From: Halomonas almeriensis
GTDB lineage: Bacteria > Pseudomonadota > Gammaproteobacteria > Pseudomonadales > Halomonadaceae
Assembly: GCF_030409235.1 (NCBI RefSeq)
Contig: NZ_JAUFPO010000012.1
Location: forward strand, 178,876 to 242,875
Reading direction: 5' to 3'
Length of the DNA stretch: 64,000 nucleotides
In this document: positions 7,390 to 19,337 of the stretch, in pieces
Layout: every line of letters starts with the position of its first letter
How positions within the stretch are numbered: position 1 is the stretch's first letter
Program-made: the position numbers and the translations under genes
The notes under the pieces: generated by a model
What the model saw: the letters and a program-made list of their open reading frames with translations, nothing else
What the model was told of the DNA's origin: nothing
Databases searched by the model: none

Positions 7390-7710
7390 ATGCCAAGCGA
7401 GCGCTCGTGGATTCGCCGCTGCGCCACCCGGCTGCTGACCTGGCCGCTGCTGGGCCTGATCAGGCTATATCAACTGGTGGTCAGCCCCCTGCTGGGCCCT
7501 CGCTGCCGGTACTGGCCAAGCTGCTCGCATTATACCGCCGAGGCACTGACCATCCATGGGCCGCTCAAGGGCGGCTGGCTGGCCATCAAACGCATCCTGC
7601 GCTGCCATCCCGGTGCCGCCGGCGGCATCGACCCGGTGCCCGGCGGCCCCAGCGAACAGCTGTGCAAGGAAGATCCCGAGCTGGACGACGACTTCCGGTG
7701 TCGCCATTAA
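7390..7710 (+). CDS. yidD: Membrane protein insertion efficiency factor YidD
   Basis: Small amphipathic protein (106 residues) that assists YidC-dependent membrane insertion. Family signatures are all present: [24 protein letters not shown] spans the N-terminal helix and first cysteine pair, then [21 protein letters not shown] and GGIDPVP. The gene begins 5 bases after hisI. yidD normally sits between rnpA and yidC at the replication origin; here it forms the end of a zur-hisI-yidD run, so it may be a relocated or second copy. The C-terminal tail ([11 protein letters not shown]) is acidic and variable in the family. Confidence 0.92.
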   Translation: MPSERSWIRRCATRLLTWPLLGLIRLYQLVVSPLLGPRCRYWPSCSHYTAEALTIHGPLKGGWLAIKRILRCHPGAAGGIDPVPGGPSEQLCKEDPELDDDFRCRH

Positions 7711-7718
7711 CGCAACAT

Positions 7719-7742
7719 GCCCTGATGCCTGAACATCAGGGC
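7719..7742. terminator. Stem-loop after yidD
   Basis: A 9-base perfect stem (GCCCTGATG 7719-7727, CATCAGGGC 7734-7742) with a 6-base loop, starting 9 bases after the yidD stop. It lacks a following T-run, so it may act as a weak or factor-assisted terminator or mRNA stabiliser. Confidence 0.45.
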
Positions 7743-7745
7743 TAA

Positions 7746-7897
7746 CCAGGGAAGCGCTGAATAAATCGCCGAGCATGGTGAAGCGCAAGGCGCACGGAGC
7801 GCAAAAAGCGAGACTTAACAGATCGTTAGGCGAGCTTTCGAGTGCCGCTCAACGCCGCGATTTGCCAGCGCAGACCTTTATGCAATGTTTCCCTGGG
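7746..7897. repeat. Inverted-repeat-bounded non-coding element
   Basis: About 150 bases with matching ends: CCAGGGAAGCGCTGAATAAA on the left (7746-7765) and, read on the other strand, CCCAGGGAAACATTGCATAAA-like sequence on the right (to 7897), agreeing at most positions. The inside carries repeated GCGCAAGGCGCACGGAGCGC-type short motifs and no open frame. It resembles dispersed MITE/REP-like repeats of Halomonas-type genomes; that it is dispersed cannot be shown from this window, which holds one copy. It fills most of the gap between yidD and sufE. Confidence 0.45.
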
Positions 7898-7919
7898 TGA
7901 GTTTACACAGCTAGCCGAC

Positions 7920-8342
7920 TCAGGCGGCTTCCTGTTCGGCGACACGATAGATGCGTTCGAGCATGGCATGCAGGCCGTTGCTGCGTGTGGGTGACAGGTG
8001 CTTGTCCAGCCCCAGATCCGTCAGGAAGTGCGCACTGGTAGCACGAATGTCCTGCGGGGAACGGTCATTGTAGATGCGCATCAGCACCGCAATCAGCCCT
8101 GACACAATGGCGGCATCGGAGATGGCCTGGAAGCGCAGATGCTCTCCGTCACGCTCATGGTGCATCCAGACATTCGATTGACAGCCCTGGATCTTGCGCT
8201 CCTCGGTCTTCCATTCCTCCGGAAAGGCCGGAAGCTGCTTGCCCAAGTCTATAATGTACTGGTAGCGATCCATCCAGTTATCGAACATCTCAAATTCTTC
8301 GACGAGTTCCTGCTGAGCCTGTTCGGCGCTCGTGGTTGTCAT
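7920..8342 (-). CDS. sufE: SufE family sulfur acceptor
   Basis: Accepts persulfide sulfur from a cysteine desulfurase (SufS or CsdA) and passes it to Fe-S assembly. The 140-residue protein has the sulfur-accepting Cys54 in KIQGCQSNVWM, preceded by the WMDRYQYIIDLGKQLP helix typical of the family. The start at 8342 is chosen over an upstream ATG because AAGGAG precedes it at ideal spacing and homology begins here. No desulfurase gene is adjacent, so it could equally be CsdE. Another Fe-S assembly gene, nfuA, lies 2.7 kb away. Confidence 0.92.
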   Translation of the reverse strand: MTTTSAEQAQQELVEEFEMFDNWMDRYQYIIDLGKQLPAFPEEWKTEERKIQGCQSNVWMHHERDGEHLRFQAISDAAIVSGLIAVLMRIYNDRSPQDIRATSAHFLTDLGLDKHLSPTRSNGLHAMLERIYRVAEQEAA

Positions 8343-8370
8343 GCCAATCTCCTTGCTGGGGTTACCCCCA

Positions 8371-9612
8371 TTATAACGGTTGCGCCCCGCCGTCGTCCGC
8401 CCCTTGAGCGCCCTCACCCGGCGTGGTCACTAGACGGTGCCCCGCCTGCTGGCGATGCCACTCCTCTCCTTCGCTGTGCAGATAACGGGCCGTGGTGTCG
8501 AGTCGTGAATGCCGGGCCGTCTCGGCCAGATAGCGCAGCTCGACGCCGGCCTGTGCCTGGTGAGTCAGGGCCGTATGGCGTAGCCAATGCGGCGTGGCGC
8601 GACGCAGCTGGCAAGCATCCAGCAGGTCAGGGTGTTTCGCTTCTTGAGCCAGGGCATCGGCCGCCCGGGCGAAGGTGGCACGCATCAACCGGTAGACCTG
8701 ATTCTCCCCCAGGCCTCGCCGACCATCCAGACCACGCAGCACCGGTGTGACCTCGCCTCGGGCCGGTTGCGACGGCAGCCCCAGGCAGGCCCGCCATTCG
8801 CCCAGCAGCTTCATCATGTCCGGCGGCACGGGAATGCTCGCCAGCTTGCCGCCCTTCCCCGTCACCTGCCACCACCAGCGCCCCTCGCGGCGCTTGAAAT
8901 CATTCATGCGCGCCGCTGCCATCTCGCCGATACGCGGTGCAAGCAGATAGGCAAAGCCGAACAGCACGCGCTGGCGCTGCCATTCGAAACGCTGGCGTGG
9001 GCTGGCCGGTTCCGCAGGGGGTCGATTCAACCACTGCCATAACCACTGCCAAAGCGGACGTTCTAGATAGCGCTCGACACTGGTTTGTCGGTTATCCAGA
9101 CGGCGGCGCTTGTCGCGCATCAACCGAAAGGGGTTGTGCTCCAGCCAGCCCGCCTCGACCAGCCAGGCAAACAACCCCTGGAGGATCACCAGGCTCTGGC
9201 GACGGCTGGACGGCGACAAGGGACCACGGAAGGGACGCCAAGCGGGGTCGTGGCGCGGCCTGGTCGGCCCGACCCAGTGCTCGCGGGGTCGCGGGTCCGC
9301 CAGAAAGGCCTCGAAGTCATCCAGGTCGCGACGCTGCAGATCCTGCAGTGACCGCCCTGCTTCATTCAACCACAGCAAGAGCCGCTCGGCCTCGCGTCGA
9401 TAGGCACGCCGGGTATTGGGGCTGGCGCGATACTCGGCCAGCCAGCAGGCCACCGCCTCGGCATCGCTGGAGGCCTGGATGCGCCCGGATGACGACACAG
9501 GCAGCGCCGCGCTGTCCGCGGCCGCATACAGCAGGCTGCCGATCTGCTCGGCGGCCGGTCTGCTGGCCGTCGCATAGGGAGCTGAACCGGCAGGCAGCGA
9601 GTCGTCTTCCAT
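8371..9612 (-). CDS. Tyrosine recombinase (site-specific integrase)
   Basis: 413-residue tyrosine recombinase. After a variable N terminus, residues about 50-165 form a SAM-like core-binding domain (SPNTRRAYRREAERLLLWL). The catalytic domain shows R227 (LAPRIGE), K253/K256 (TGKGGK), H342-x2-R345 (TPHWLRH), H368 and the nucleophile Y377 (TTARYLH); all catalytic residues are therefore kept. AAAGGAA precedes the ATG. Long basic or Trp-rich insertions (RPREHWVGPTRPRHDPAWRP) are unlike XerC/XerD. It is divergent from a KfrA-like gene across a 336-base palindrome-rich region. There are no phage or conjugation genes nearby, so it is probably a chromosomally resident recombinase rather than part of an intact island. 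Confidence 0.9.
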   Translation of the reverse strand: MEDDSLPAGSAPYATASRPAAEQIGSLLYAAADSAALPVSSSGRIQASSDAEAVACWLAEYRASPNTRRAYRREAERLLLWLNEAGRSLQDLQRRDLDDFEAFLADPRPREHWVGPTRPRHDPAWRPFRGPLSPSSRRQSLVILQGLFAWLVEAGWLEHNPFRLMRDKRRRLDNRQTSVERYLERPLWQWLWQWLNRPPAEPASPRQRFEWQRQRVLFGFAYLLAPRIGEMAAARMNDFKRREGRWWWQVTGKGGKLASIPVPPDMMKLLGEWRACLGLPSQPARGEVTPVLRGLDGRRGLGENQVYRLMRATFARAADALAQEAKHPDLLDACQLRRATPHWLRHTALTHQAQAGVELRYLAETARHSRLDTTARYLHSEGEEWHRQQAGHRLVTTPGEGAQGADDGGAQPL

Positions 9613-9948
9613 GGGTTATTCCTTTGAGTAGGATCCTGGGTGGCGGCCGTGCCTCACGGGCTGCGGGCACTGCCCTGCCCGCACCGCGGTCCGGTTAGCG
9701 CATCGGCTCGCTCAGTGTGGCGTTACGCGGAAAGAAATTCAAGATAAGGCGCGTAATCTTGAATTTTTGGGCTAATGTGTAAATAAAATTATGTGTTACG
9801 TTTTATGTAATATACTTTATTTTAGTCTCCCAAAGCGCTATCCTGCGCTTAGCCTGAAGCAGTCGAGACCCACCAAAGGGGCCCCTACGCACATGGCGGC
9901 CGACACCGGCGATCAAGGCAAGCAACCCGGGTTACACGAGGAGTTCAC
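9613..9948. promoter_or_regulatory. Divergent recombinase/KfrA-like intergenic region
   Basis: 336 bases without a gene. GC-rich near the recombinase start, then strongly AT-rich from about 9735 to 9835. It contains a perfect 11-base inverted repeat (9735-9745 and 9756-9766), a direct repeat of TTATGT in the stretch near 9790-9810 and AT-rich segments suited to divergent promoters. KfrA proteins bind palindromes in their own promoter, and tyrosine recombinases act on paired inverted arms, so either protein could bind here (inference). GAGGAG precedes the KfrA-like start. Confidence 0.6.
9735..9766. repeat. Perfect 11-base inverted repeat, 10-base spacer
   Basis: AAATTCAAGAT (9735-9745) and its reverse complement ATCTTGAATTT (9756-9766), separated by AAGGCGCGTA. 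The geometry (two 11-base arms around a short spacer) is like a tyrosine-recombinase core site, though dif-type spacers are usually 6-8 bases; it would also serve as an operator for the adjacent KfrA-like protein. Confidence 0.75.
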
Positions 9949-10995
9949 ATGGCACGCAGCGGTGTGCGATACGAGGATGTGCAACGCGCCATCGACGCCT
10001 TGATGGCACGCGGGGAAGCACCCAGCGTGCACAAGATTCGTGAAGCCCTGGGCACAGGCAGCTTCACGACCATCAGCGAACACTTGCGCGAATGGCGCCG
10101 GCTGCGCGAGGAAAACCGCGATGTTCCGCCTCCTCAGGGCATGCCCACCGAGCTTCAGGCACTGGCCGAAGCGCTGTGGAGTCAGGCCCAGGAAGCCGCC
10201 AATGACGCCCTGGTGCATTATCGTCAGGAAGCCGATACCCGCGTGGAAGAGGCCCAACAGCAGGTCGCCGGGGCCGAGCGCCGTGCGGAGGACGCCGAAC
10301 AGCGGGAAGCCGCCCTGTCCTCGCGCCTGACGGAGCTCGATCAACGTCTCGATGAGCGGACCCGTGAACAGGCGCAGCTACAGGCCGAACACGATGCCCT
10401 GCAGGAGCGGCTGACCCGCGCGCAACAAGAGGTCGAGACCCTCCAGTCGCGACTGGAAGCCGCCAGACAGCAAGCTCGTGAGCAGGAACAGGCCCACCAG
10501 CAGGCCCTGGAAGCGCAGCAAACGAACCTCGAGCAACGCCTGCGACAGGAAGAGGAGCGCAATGAAAGCGCCGAGGCGCGCCTCATGGGCCTGCTGGATG
10601 AGGCCCGACAGGAGCGCCAGGCGGCCGAGAAGGCCCATGCCGGGCGCGAACAGCGGCTCGAGCGTCAGCTGGAAGATGCCCGGGCACAGCACAAGGCCCG
10701 CGAACAGGAGCTGTCCGAGGCCCAACACGCGCGACACGAGGCCGAACGGGCCCGCGCCACGACACAGGAGAGAGAAACCGAGCTGCAGCGGCAGAATGAA
10801 GAACTGGCCGCGCGTATTACCGAACGCGATCGCCAATTGGCCGAGCAGGCCGAACACTGGCAACAACGCGAGCAGCAGATGGAAGAGCGGCTATGGACGT
10901 CGCTGGAAGCCTTGCGCAGCGAGTGGCGGGATGCGCGGGAGCGAGCCGAGGACACTACGGACTCGCCTGCTTCGGATCGCGAGGACCCCGCCTGA
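9949..10995 (+). CDS. KfrA-like DNA-binding protein with long coiled coil
   Basis: 348-residue protein with an N-terminal KfrA-type helix-turn-helix (GVRYEDVQRAIDALMARGEAPSVHKIREALGTGSFTTISEHLREW, residues about 5-50) followed by some 230 residues of nearly continuous Gln/Glu/Arg/Ala-rich coiled coil (about 85-325). KfrA of IncP plasmids is an autoregulated DNA-binding protein aiding partition by forming filaments. Here it is chromosomal and divergent from a tyrosine recombinase, an arrangement that recurs in Halomonas and Pseudomonas-type genomes as far as I recall. GAGGAG precedes the ATG. Its job might be transcriptional control of the recombinase or architectural binding near it (inference). 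Confidence 0.85.
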   Translation: MARSGVRYEDVQRAIDALMARGEAPSVHKIREALGTGSFTTISEHLREWRRLREENRDVPPPQGMPTELQALAEALWSQAQEAANDALVHYRQEADTRVEEAQQQVAGAERRAEDAEQREAALSSRLTELDQRLDERTREQAQLQAEHDALQERLTRAQQEVETLQSRLEAARQQAREQEQAHQQALEAQQTNLEQRLRQEEERNESAEARLMGLLDEARQERQAAEKAHAGREQRLERQLEDARAQHKAREQELSEAQHARHEAERARATTQERETELQRQNEELAARITERDRQLAEQAEHWQQREQQMEERLWTSLEALRSEWRDARERAEDTTDSPASDREDPA

Positions 10996-11060
10996 ACGGG
11001 GCTGGCTCGCGCTAGAGGGGATGCCTGCCGCGACCAGCTGGCCACGGTAGTCACCGAGCC

Positions 11061-11648
11061 TCAGTAGTAGGCGTTTGTGGTATCCGAGTGGTCGGTGATG
11101 TCCCGGATGCCGCTGAGCTCCGGAATACGCTCCTTCAGGGTCTTCTCGACGCCGTCCTTGAGCGTGATATCAACGGCCGCACAGCCCTGGCAACCACCAC
11201 CGAAGGACAGCACGGCGACCTGCTCCTCAGTCAACTGCACCAGGCGAACCTCGCCGCCATGCGCCGCCAGGCCAGGGTTGATCTCGCTGTACAGGACATA
11301 ATTGACCTGATCCTCGAGCGGGCTGTCGGCATTGACCTTCGGCATCTTGGCATTGGGGGCCTTGATCGTCAGCTGCCCCCCCATGCGGTCGGCGTTGAAG
11401 TCGACCACGGCCTCTTCGAGGAAGGGAACGCTGTTGCTGTCGAGATAGACGGCAATCTTCTCGAGCTCGAGACGCTGGTCACTTGGCTCTTCTTCGCCGG
11501 GCCGGCAATAGGCCAGGCAGGTCTCGGCGTAGGGCGTGCCCGGCTGGGTGATGAAAATGCGTACCGCTATCCCCTCGACGTTCTGCTTGGCCAGCAGTTC
11601 GGCGAGGTAATCCTGGGCACTGTCGGTGATCTGGATGCTGTCACTCAT
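11061..11648 (-). CDS. nfuA: Fe-S biogenesis carrier NfuA
   Basis: Carries and delivers 4Fe-4S clusters to apo-enzymes, important under oxidative stress or iron limitation. The 195-residue protein has a degenerate A-type domain (1-100, lacking its cluster cysteines in the usual pattern) and a C-terminal NifU-like domain with [12 protein letters not shown]153 and C156 matching E. coli NfuA C149/C152. ATG 11648 is preferred to one 11 codons upstream because homology starts here and GTGAGAG lies ahead of it. Convergent with the KfrA-like gene and divergent from metH. Confidence 0.95.
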   Translation of the reverse strand: MSDSIQITDSAQDYLAELLAKQNVEGIAVRIFITQPGTPYAETCLAYCRPGEEEPSDQRLELEKIAVYLDSNSVPFLEEAVVDFNADRMGGQLTIKAPNAKMPKVNADSPLEDQVNYVLYSEINPGLAAHGGEVRLVQLTEEQVAVLSFGGGCQGCAAVDITLKDGVEKTLKERIPELSGIRDITDHSDTTNAYY

Positions 11649-11902
11649 GATGCTCTCACTGTTCTGGCCCCGACCCGCCATTCATGGGGAGCGGAGTCGA
11701 GTTGTCGGGATTTGCCCTCATGGTAAGCGAGCCTTGCCGCCAAGACAATCCCGAGTGTTTTGGTGGGTCTTTCCCGCCCTGCCGCTGACGGCCGGCATTT
11801 GCTACCATGTCGCCCCATCCGGCTCCCCGCACAAGGCGGATGCCGCATGGCACAGCCCATAACAACGCTCGATTCACGACTTGCCGGAGATCTTCCCGAC
11901 CC

Positions 11903-15604
<3,702 letters not shown>

Positions 15605-15606
15605 CC

Positions 15607-16965
15607 ATGGCCGGATGTGCCAGCACAGGACCACAGCGCCGCCAGCTCGATAGCCGGCGGCGGACCATTCTGCGCCTTGCCCTGCCGATCATCGGCGGGA
15701 TGCTCAGCCAGAGCCTGCTCAATCTGATCGATGCCGCCCTGGTGGGCAGTCTGGGCGAGATTCCGCTGGCCGGTGTGGGAATCGGGGGTTACGCCACCTT
15801 CTTGATCACGGCCATGGTTTTCGGTCTTTCATCGGGGGTTCAGGCCCAGACCGCGCGGCGCCATGGCGAAAAGGCCTGGGCCAGTCGCGCCATGGCCCTC
15901 AACGCTGGGCTCGTAATGGGCCTGGTGATCGCAGTGCCGCTGACCTTGGTGTGCCTGTGGCAGGCCCCACGGCTGATGGCCTGGATCAATCAGGACCCGG
16001 CGGTGAACGCCGAAGCCGTCAGCTACTTTCGCTGGCGCGTGGTGTCCCTGACGCCGGTGGCCCTGATCTTCTGCTTTCGCGGCTACTGGAACGGGATTCA
16101 ACGTACCGGCCTGTATCTGCGCATCATGCTGATGATGCACCTGGTCAACGTGCTGGCCAGTATCACCTTGATATTCGGTTATCTGGGGCTGCCGACCATG
16201 GGCGCTGCCGGCGCCGGGGCCGGTACGAGCCTCTCGCTGTTTGCGGGACTGGTGGTATGGGCCGGCTATAGCCGTCGACATGCCAGTGTCAGTGGCTTTT
16301 TGGTGAGCTGGCCGGACCTCACGACCTTTCGCACCACCCTGCGCCTGGCGGCGCCGCATTCGTTTCAGCAACTCTGGTTCGCCGCAGGCTATGCGGTACT
16401 GTTCTGGATTCTCGGGCAGATTGGTACCGGAAGCGTGGCGGTCGGTCATGTGCTGGTCAATCTGTCCTTGATGCTGATCCTGCCCGGCGTGGGCCTTGGC
16501 ATGGCGGCCATGAGCCTGGTCGGTCAGTCGCTTGGCCGGCGGGATGGTCGCGAGGCCAAACGCTGGGGCTGGGAGGCAGTGCGGGTGGCCGTTGTCTGCC
16601 TGACACTGCTCGGTCTGCCTCTGTTGATCTTCCCCGAGCTGGTGCTGAGCTGGTTTCTGCATGACAGCCAACTGATTGCCCTGGGCAGCCGGCCGCTGCA
16701 ATTGACGGCAATGATGATCATGCTGGACGCCGCAGCCCTGGTGCTGGCCCAGGCCCTGCTGGGCGCCGGTGCCAATCGAACCGTCATGTTGACAACGCTT
16801 ACCCTGCAGTGGCTGCTGTTTCTGCCTGTGGCCTGGTGGGTGGGGGTGCATCTGGCATTCGGGCTACTGGGTATCTGGTGGGTTCAGTTGGTCTATCGAG
16901 TGATCAACTCCCTGGTATTCGCCCTGATATGGAAGCGCCAACGCTGGACGAGCGTGGCTCTCTAG
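15607..16965 (+). CDS. MATE family efflux transporter
   Basis: 452-residue inner-membrane antiporter of the multidrug and toxin extrusion family with about 12 hydrophobic segments. The N-terminal LRLALPIIGGMLSQSLLNLIDAALVGSLG and the matching LAAPHSFQQLWFAAGY at the start of the second half show the two six-helix repeats. It begins 2 bases after the metH stop and has no independent promoter, so it is probably co-transcribed with or coupled to metH. The substrate cannot be predicted; NorM-type Na+ or H+ coupling is possible, Na+ being plausible in a halophile. Confidence 0.9.
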   Translation: MAGCASTGPQRRQLDSRRRTILRLALPIIGGMLSQSLLNLIDAALVGSLGEIPLAGVGIGGYATFLITAMVFGLSSGVQAQTARRHGEKAWASRAMALNAGLVMGLVIAVPLTLVCLWQAPRLMAWINQDPAVNAEAVSYFRWRVVSLTPVALIFCFRGYWNGIQRTGLYLRIMLMMHLVNVLASITLIFGYLGLPTMGAAGAGAGTSLSLFAGLVVWAGYSRRHASVSGFLVSWPDLTTFRTTLRLAAPHSFQQLWFAAGYAVLFWILGQIGTGSVAVGHVLVNLSLMLILPGVGLGMAAMSLVGQSLGRRDGREAKRWGWEAVRVAVVCLTLLGLPLLIFPELVLSWFLHDSQLIALGSRPLQLTAMMIMLDAAALVLAQALLGAGANRTVMLTTLTLQWLLFLPVAWWVGVHLAFGLLGIWWVQLVYRVINSLVFALIWKRQRWTSVAL

Positions 16966-17089
16966 CCCGAAAGCGCTAGTCTTAATTCCATTTTGCGCAT
17001 GAAATATGCATATTTATTCTTTTATCGTATAAAAAGAGGCCGGTAGACTAACCAGACTGTGCCACTTTCCTATTAAAGGAAGGCGTCGA

Positions 17090-18742
17090 ATGTATCGCTA
17101 TGATAATCATGACCAGAGCCTGGTAGATGAGCGTGTCGCGCAATTTCGCGACCAGATGCGCCGCTACCTGGAAGGCAGCCTCAGCGAGGAGGAATTTCTC
17201 CCCTTGCGTCTGCAGAATGGTCTCTATGTGCAACGTTATGCCCCCATGCTACGTATCGCGATCCCCTACGGCATGCTGGCTTCCTACCAGTTGCGCAAGC
17301 TGGGTGAGATTGCCGCCCGCTATGACCGTGGCTACGGGCACTTCACCACGCGCACCAACCTGCAATTGAACTGGCCGAAGATGGAGGATGTTCCCGATAT
17401 CCTCGCCGACCTGGCGAGCGTGCAGATGCACGCCATCCAGACCAGCGGCAATGACATCCGCAACACCACCACCGACCAGTTTTCCGGGATCGCCGCCGAT
17501 GAACAGGTCGATCCGCGTCCCTGGTGCGAGTTGATCCGCCAGTGGTCGACCTTCCACCCAGAATTCGCCTACCTGCCGCGCAAGTTCAAGATCGCCGTTA
17601 CAGGTGCCGAGGAAGACCGTGCCGCCATCCAGGTACACGATGTGGGCCTGCACTTGTGGCGTGACGAGGCCGGTGAAGTCCGCGTCAGGGTACTGGCCGG
17701 CGGCGGGCTGGGCCGCACGCCGATGATCGGCAGCGTGATCCACGAGGATCTGCCCTGGCAGCATCTGCTGACCTACCTGGAGGCTCTGGTGCGGGTCTAC
17801 AACCAGTTCGGGCGGCGCGACAACAAGTTCAAGGCGCGTATCAAGATCCTGGTCAAGGCGCTGGGCGCCGATGAATTTCGCCGCCGGGTCGAGGAAGAAT
17901 GGTCCCATCTCAAGGACGGCTCTCAGACCCTGAACGACGAGGCCATCGATGCCGTGGCGGCGCACTTCGTCGAGCCACCCAGGCGCGAGGTGTCGCAAAG
18001 CGCCATTGAGCACTATGAGCAGCTGAGAGCGGACAACCGCGCCTTTGCCCGCTTTGTCACCAACAACGTGACGGATCACAAGGTACCCGGCTACAAGGCC
18101 GTGACCCTGTCGCTCAAGCGCCATGATCATTCGCCGGGTGACGTCACCTCGGACGACATGAGCGCGGTCGCCGACCTAGCGGATGAGTTCGGCTATGGCG
18201 AGCTGCGGGTCACTCACGAGCAGAACCTGGTGCTGACCGATGTGCCCGTGGATCAGATGGAGGCGCTCTGGCAACGCCTGGAAGAGCTCGGCATGGCCAA
18301 CCCGACCGTGGGCACACTCGCCGACCTGATCTGCTGCCCCGGCGGTGATTACTGTTCGCTGGCCAATGCCAAGTCGATCCCGGTGGCCCAGGAGATTCAA
18401 CAGCGCTTCGAGGACCTGGACTTCCTGTACGACCTGGGGCCCCTGGAGCTCAATATCTCGGGCTGCATGAACGCCTGTGGCCACCATCATGTGGGTCACA
18501 TCGGCATTCTGGGCGTCGACAAGAAAGGCGAGGAGTATTATCAGATCTCGCTGGGCGGCAGCCAGGGCAATGAATCATCGCTTGGCAAGATTCTGGGGCC
18601 CTCCTTTTACCGTGAAGATGTCACCAATGTGATCGACAAGCTGTTGAAGGTCTATGTCGGCGAACGCCAGGCAGATGAGACCTTTCTGGACACCTACCGG
18701 CGGATCGGCCTGAAACCCTTCAAGGAGCATGTATATGCCTGA
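17090..18742 (+). CDS. cysI: Sulfite reductase hemoprotein subunit (siroheme, 4Fe-4S)
   Basis: Six-electron reduction of sulfite to sulfide in cysteine synthesis. The 550-residue protein has both ferredoxin-like and siroheme halves; the cluster/siroheme cysteines are C416 and C422 (CCPGGDYCSLA) and C459 and C463 (SGCMNACGHHH). GYGHFTTRTNLQ is the siroheme-contacting loop. It matches the Pseudomonas type of CysI that is paired with a DUF934 protein rather than with a flavoprotein CysJ. AAAGGAAGG lies upstream of the ATG. The 124-base upstream region is AT-rich with two short dyads (around TATGCATA and TTTTATCGTATAAAA) that could bind a CysB-like activator, but no site is certain. The downstream gene overlaps by 8 bases. 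Confidence 0.95.
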   Translation: MYRYDNHDQSLVDERVAQFRDQMRRYLEGSLSEEEFLPLRLQNGLYVQRYAPMLRIAIPYGMLASYQLRKLGEIAARYDRGYGHFTTRTNLQLNWPKMEDVPDILADLASVQMHAIQTSGNDIRNTTTDQFSGIAADEQVDPRPWCELIRQWSTFHPEFAYLPRKFKIAVTGAEEDRAAIQVHDVGLHLWRDEAGEVRVRVLAGGGLGRTPMIGSVIHEDLPWQHLLTYLEALVRVYNQFGRRDNKFKARIKILVKALGADEFRRRVEEEWSHLKDGSQTLNDEAIDAVAAHFVEPPRREVSQSAIEHYEQLRADNRAFARFVTNNVTDHKVPGYKAVTLSLKRHDHSPGDVTSDDMSAVADLADEFGYGELRVTHEQNLVLTDVPVDQMEALWQRLEELGMANPTVGTLADLICCPGGDYCSLANAKSIPVAQEIQQRFEDLDFLYDLGPLELNISGCMNACGHHHVGHIGILGVDKKGEEYYQISLGGSQGNESSLGKILGPSFYREDVTNVIDKLLKVYVGERQADETFLDTYRRIGLKPFKEHVYA

Positions 18743-19250
18743 TCAGCAACGCTGCCTGATTGTCGACGGCGCGGTGGTACCGGATGAGTGGAGACTGCTC
18801 GGAGAAGCAAGCGAGCGCCCTGCGGATGAGCCCGTGATCATGCCACTGGCGGACTGGCAAGCGGCCCGCGAGGCAACCACGGCTCCCCTGCTGGCCAGTG
18901 ACACCGTCCTGACACCGGAGCTAGTCGCCGAACTGGTCGAGGCGCCGCTGATTGCCATCGACTTTCCCAAGTTCACCGATGGCCGGGGCTACAGCCTGGC
19001 GCGGTTGCTGCGGGAACGACATGGGTATCACGGACAGATCCGCGCGGTCGGCGATGTCCTCATCGATCAGTTGTTCTACATGTCACGGTGTGGTTTCAAC
19101 GCCTTTTCCCTGCGCGAAGATCAGCTCGCCGACGACGCCCTGAAGGCATTGAATACCTTCAGCCGCAGCTATCAACCGGGCACCGATACCCGGGAGCCCC
19201 TTTTTCGTCGTCGGCTGCGCGAGAGAAACCCTCAACGCAGCGTGGCCTGA
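18735..19250 (+). CDS. DUF934 protein, partner of sulfite reductase
   Basis: 171-residue protein of the DUF934 family, whose genes nearly always follow cysI in pseudomonads and relatives. The conserved core is IAIDFPKFTDGRGYSLARLLR followed by DQLFYMSRCGFNAFSLRED. Two ATGs six bases apart compete; AAGGAG at 18722-18727 is 7 bases from 18735 but only 1 base from 18729, which decides for 18735. The start overlaps the cysI stop by 8 bases, so translation is coupled. Function is not established; an electron-transfer or assembly role in sulfite reduction is inferred from linkage alone. Confidence 0.88.
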   Translation: MPDQQRCLIVDGAVVPDEWRLLGEASERPADEPVIMPLADWQAAREATTAPLLASDTVLTPELVAELVEAPLIAIDFPKFTDGRGYSLARLLRERHGYHGQIRAVGDVLIDQLFYMSRCGFNAFSLREDQLADDALKALNTFSRSYQPGTDTREPLFRRRLRERNPQRSVA

Positions 19251-19337
19251 TGCGCCGGACAGCACCAGCTGCGACGGGGGGGTGCCGGCCCGGAGGCCTG
19301 CACCCCTCCTTGTTCACCGACTGGGCGCCGACCCCTT

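Noticed and set aside
11649..11902. Cobalamin or SAM riboswitch before metH
   Set aside because: No B12-box or SAM aptamer core could be recognised in the 254-base region.
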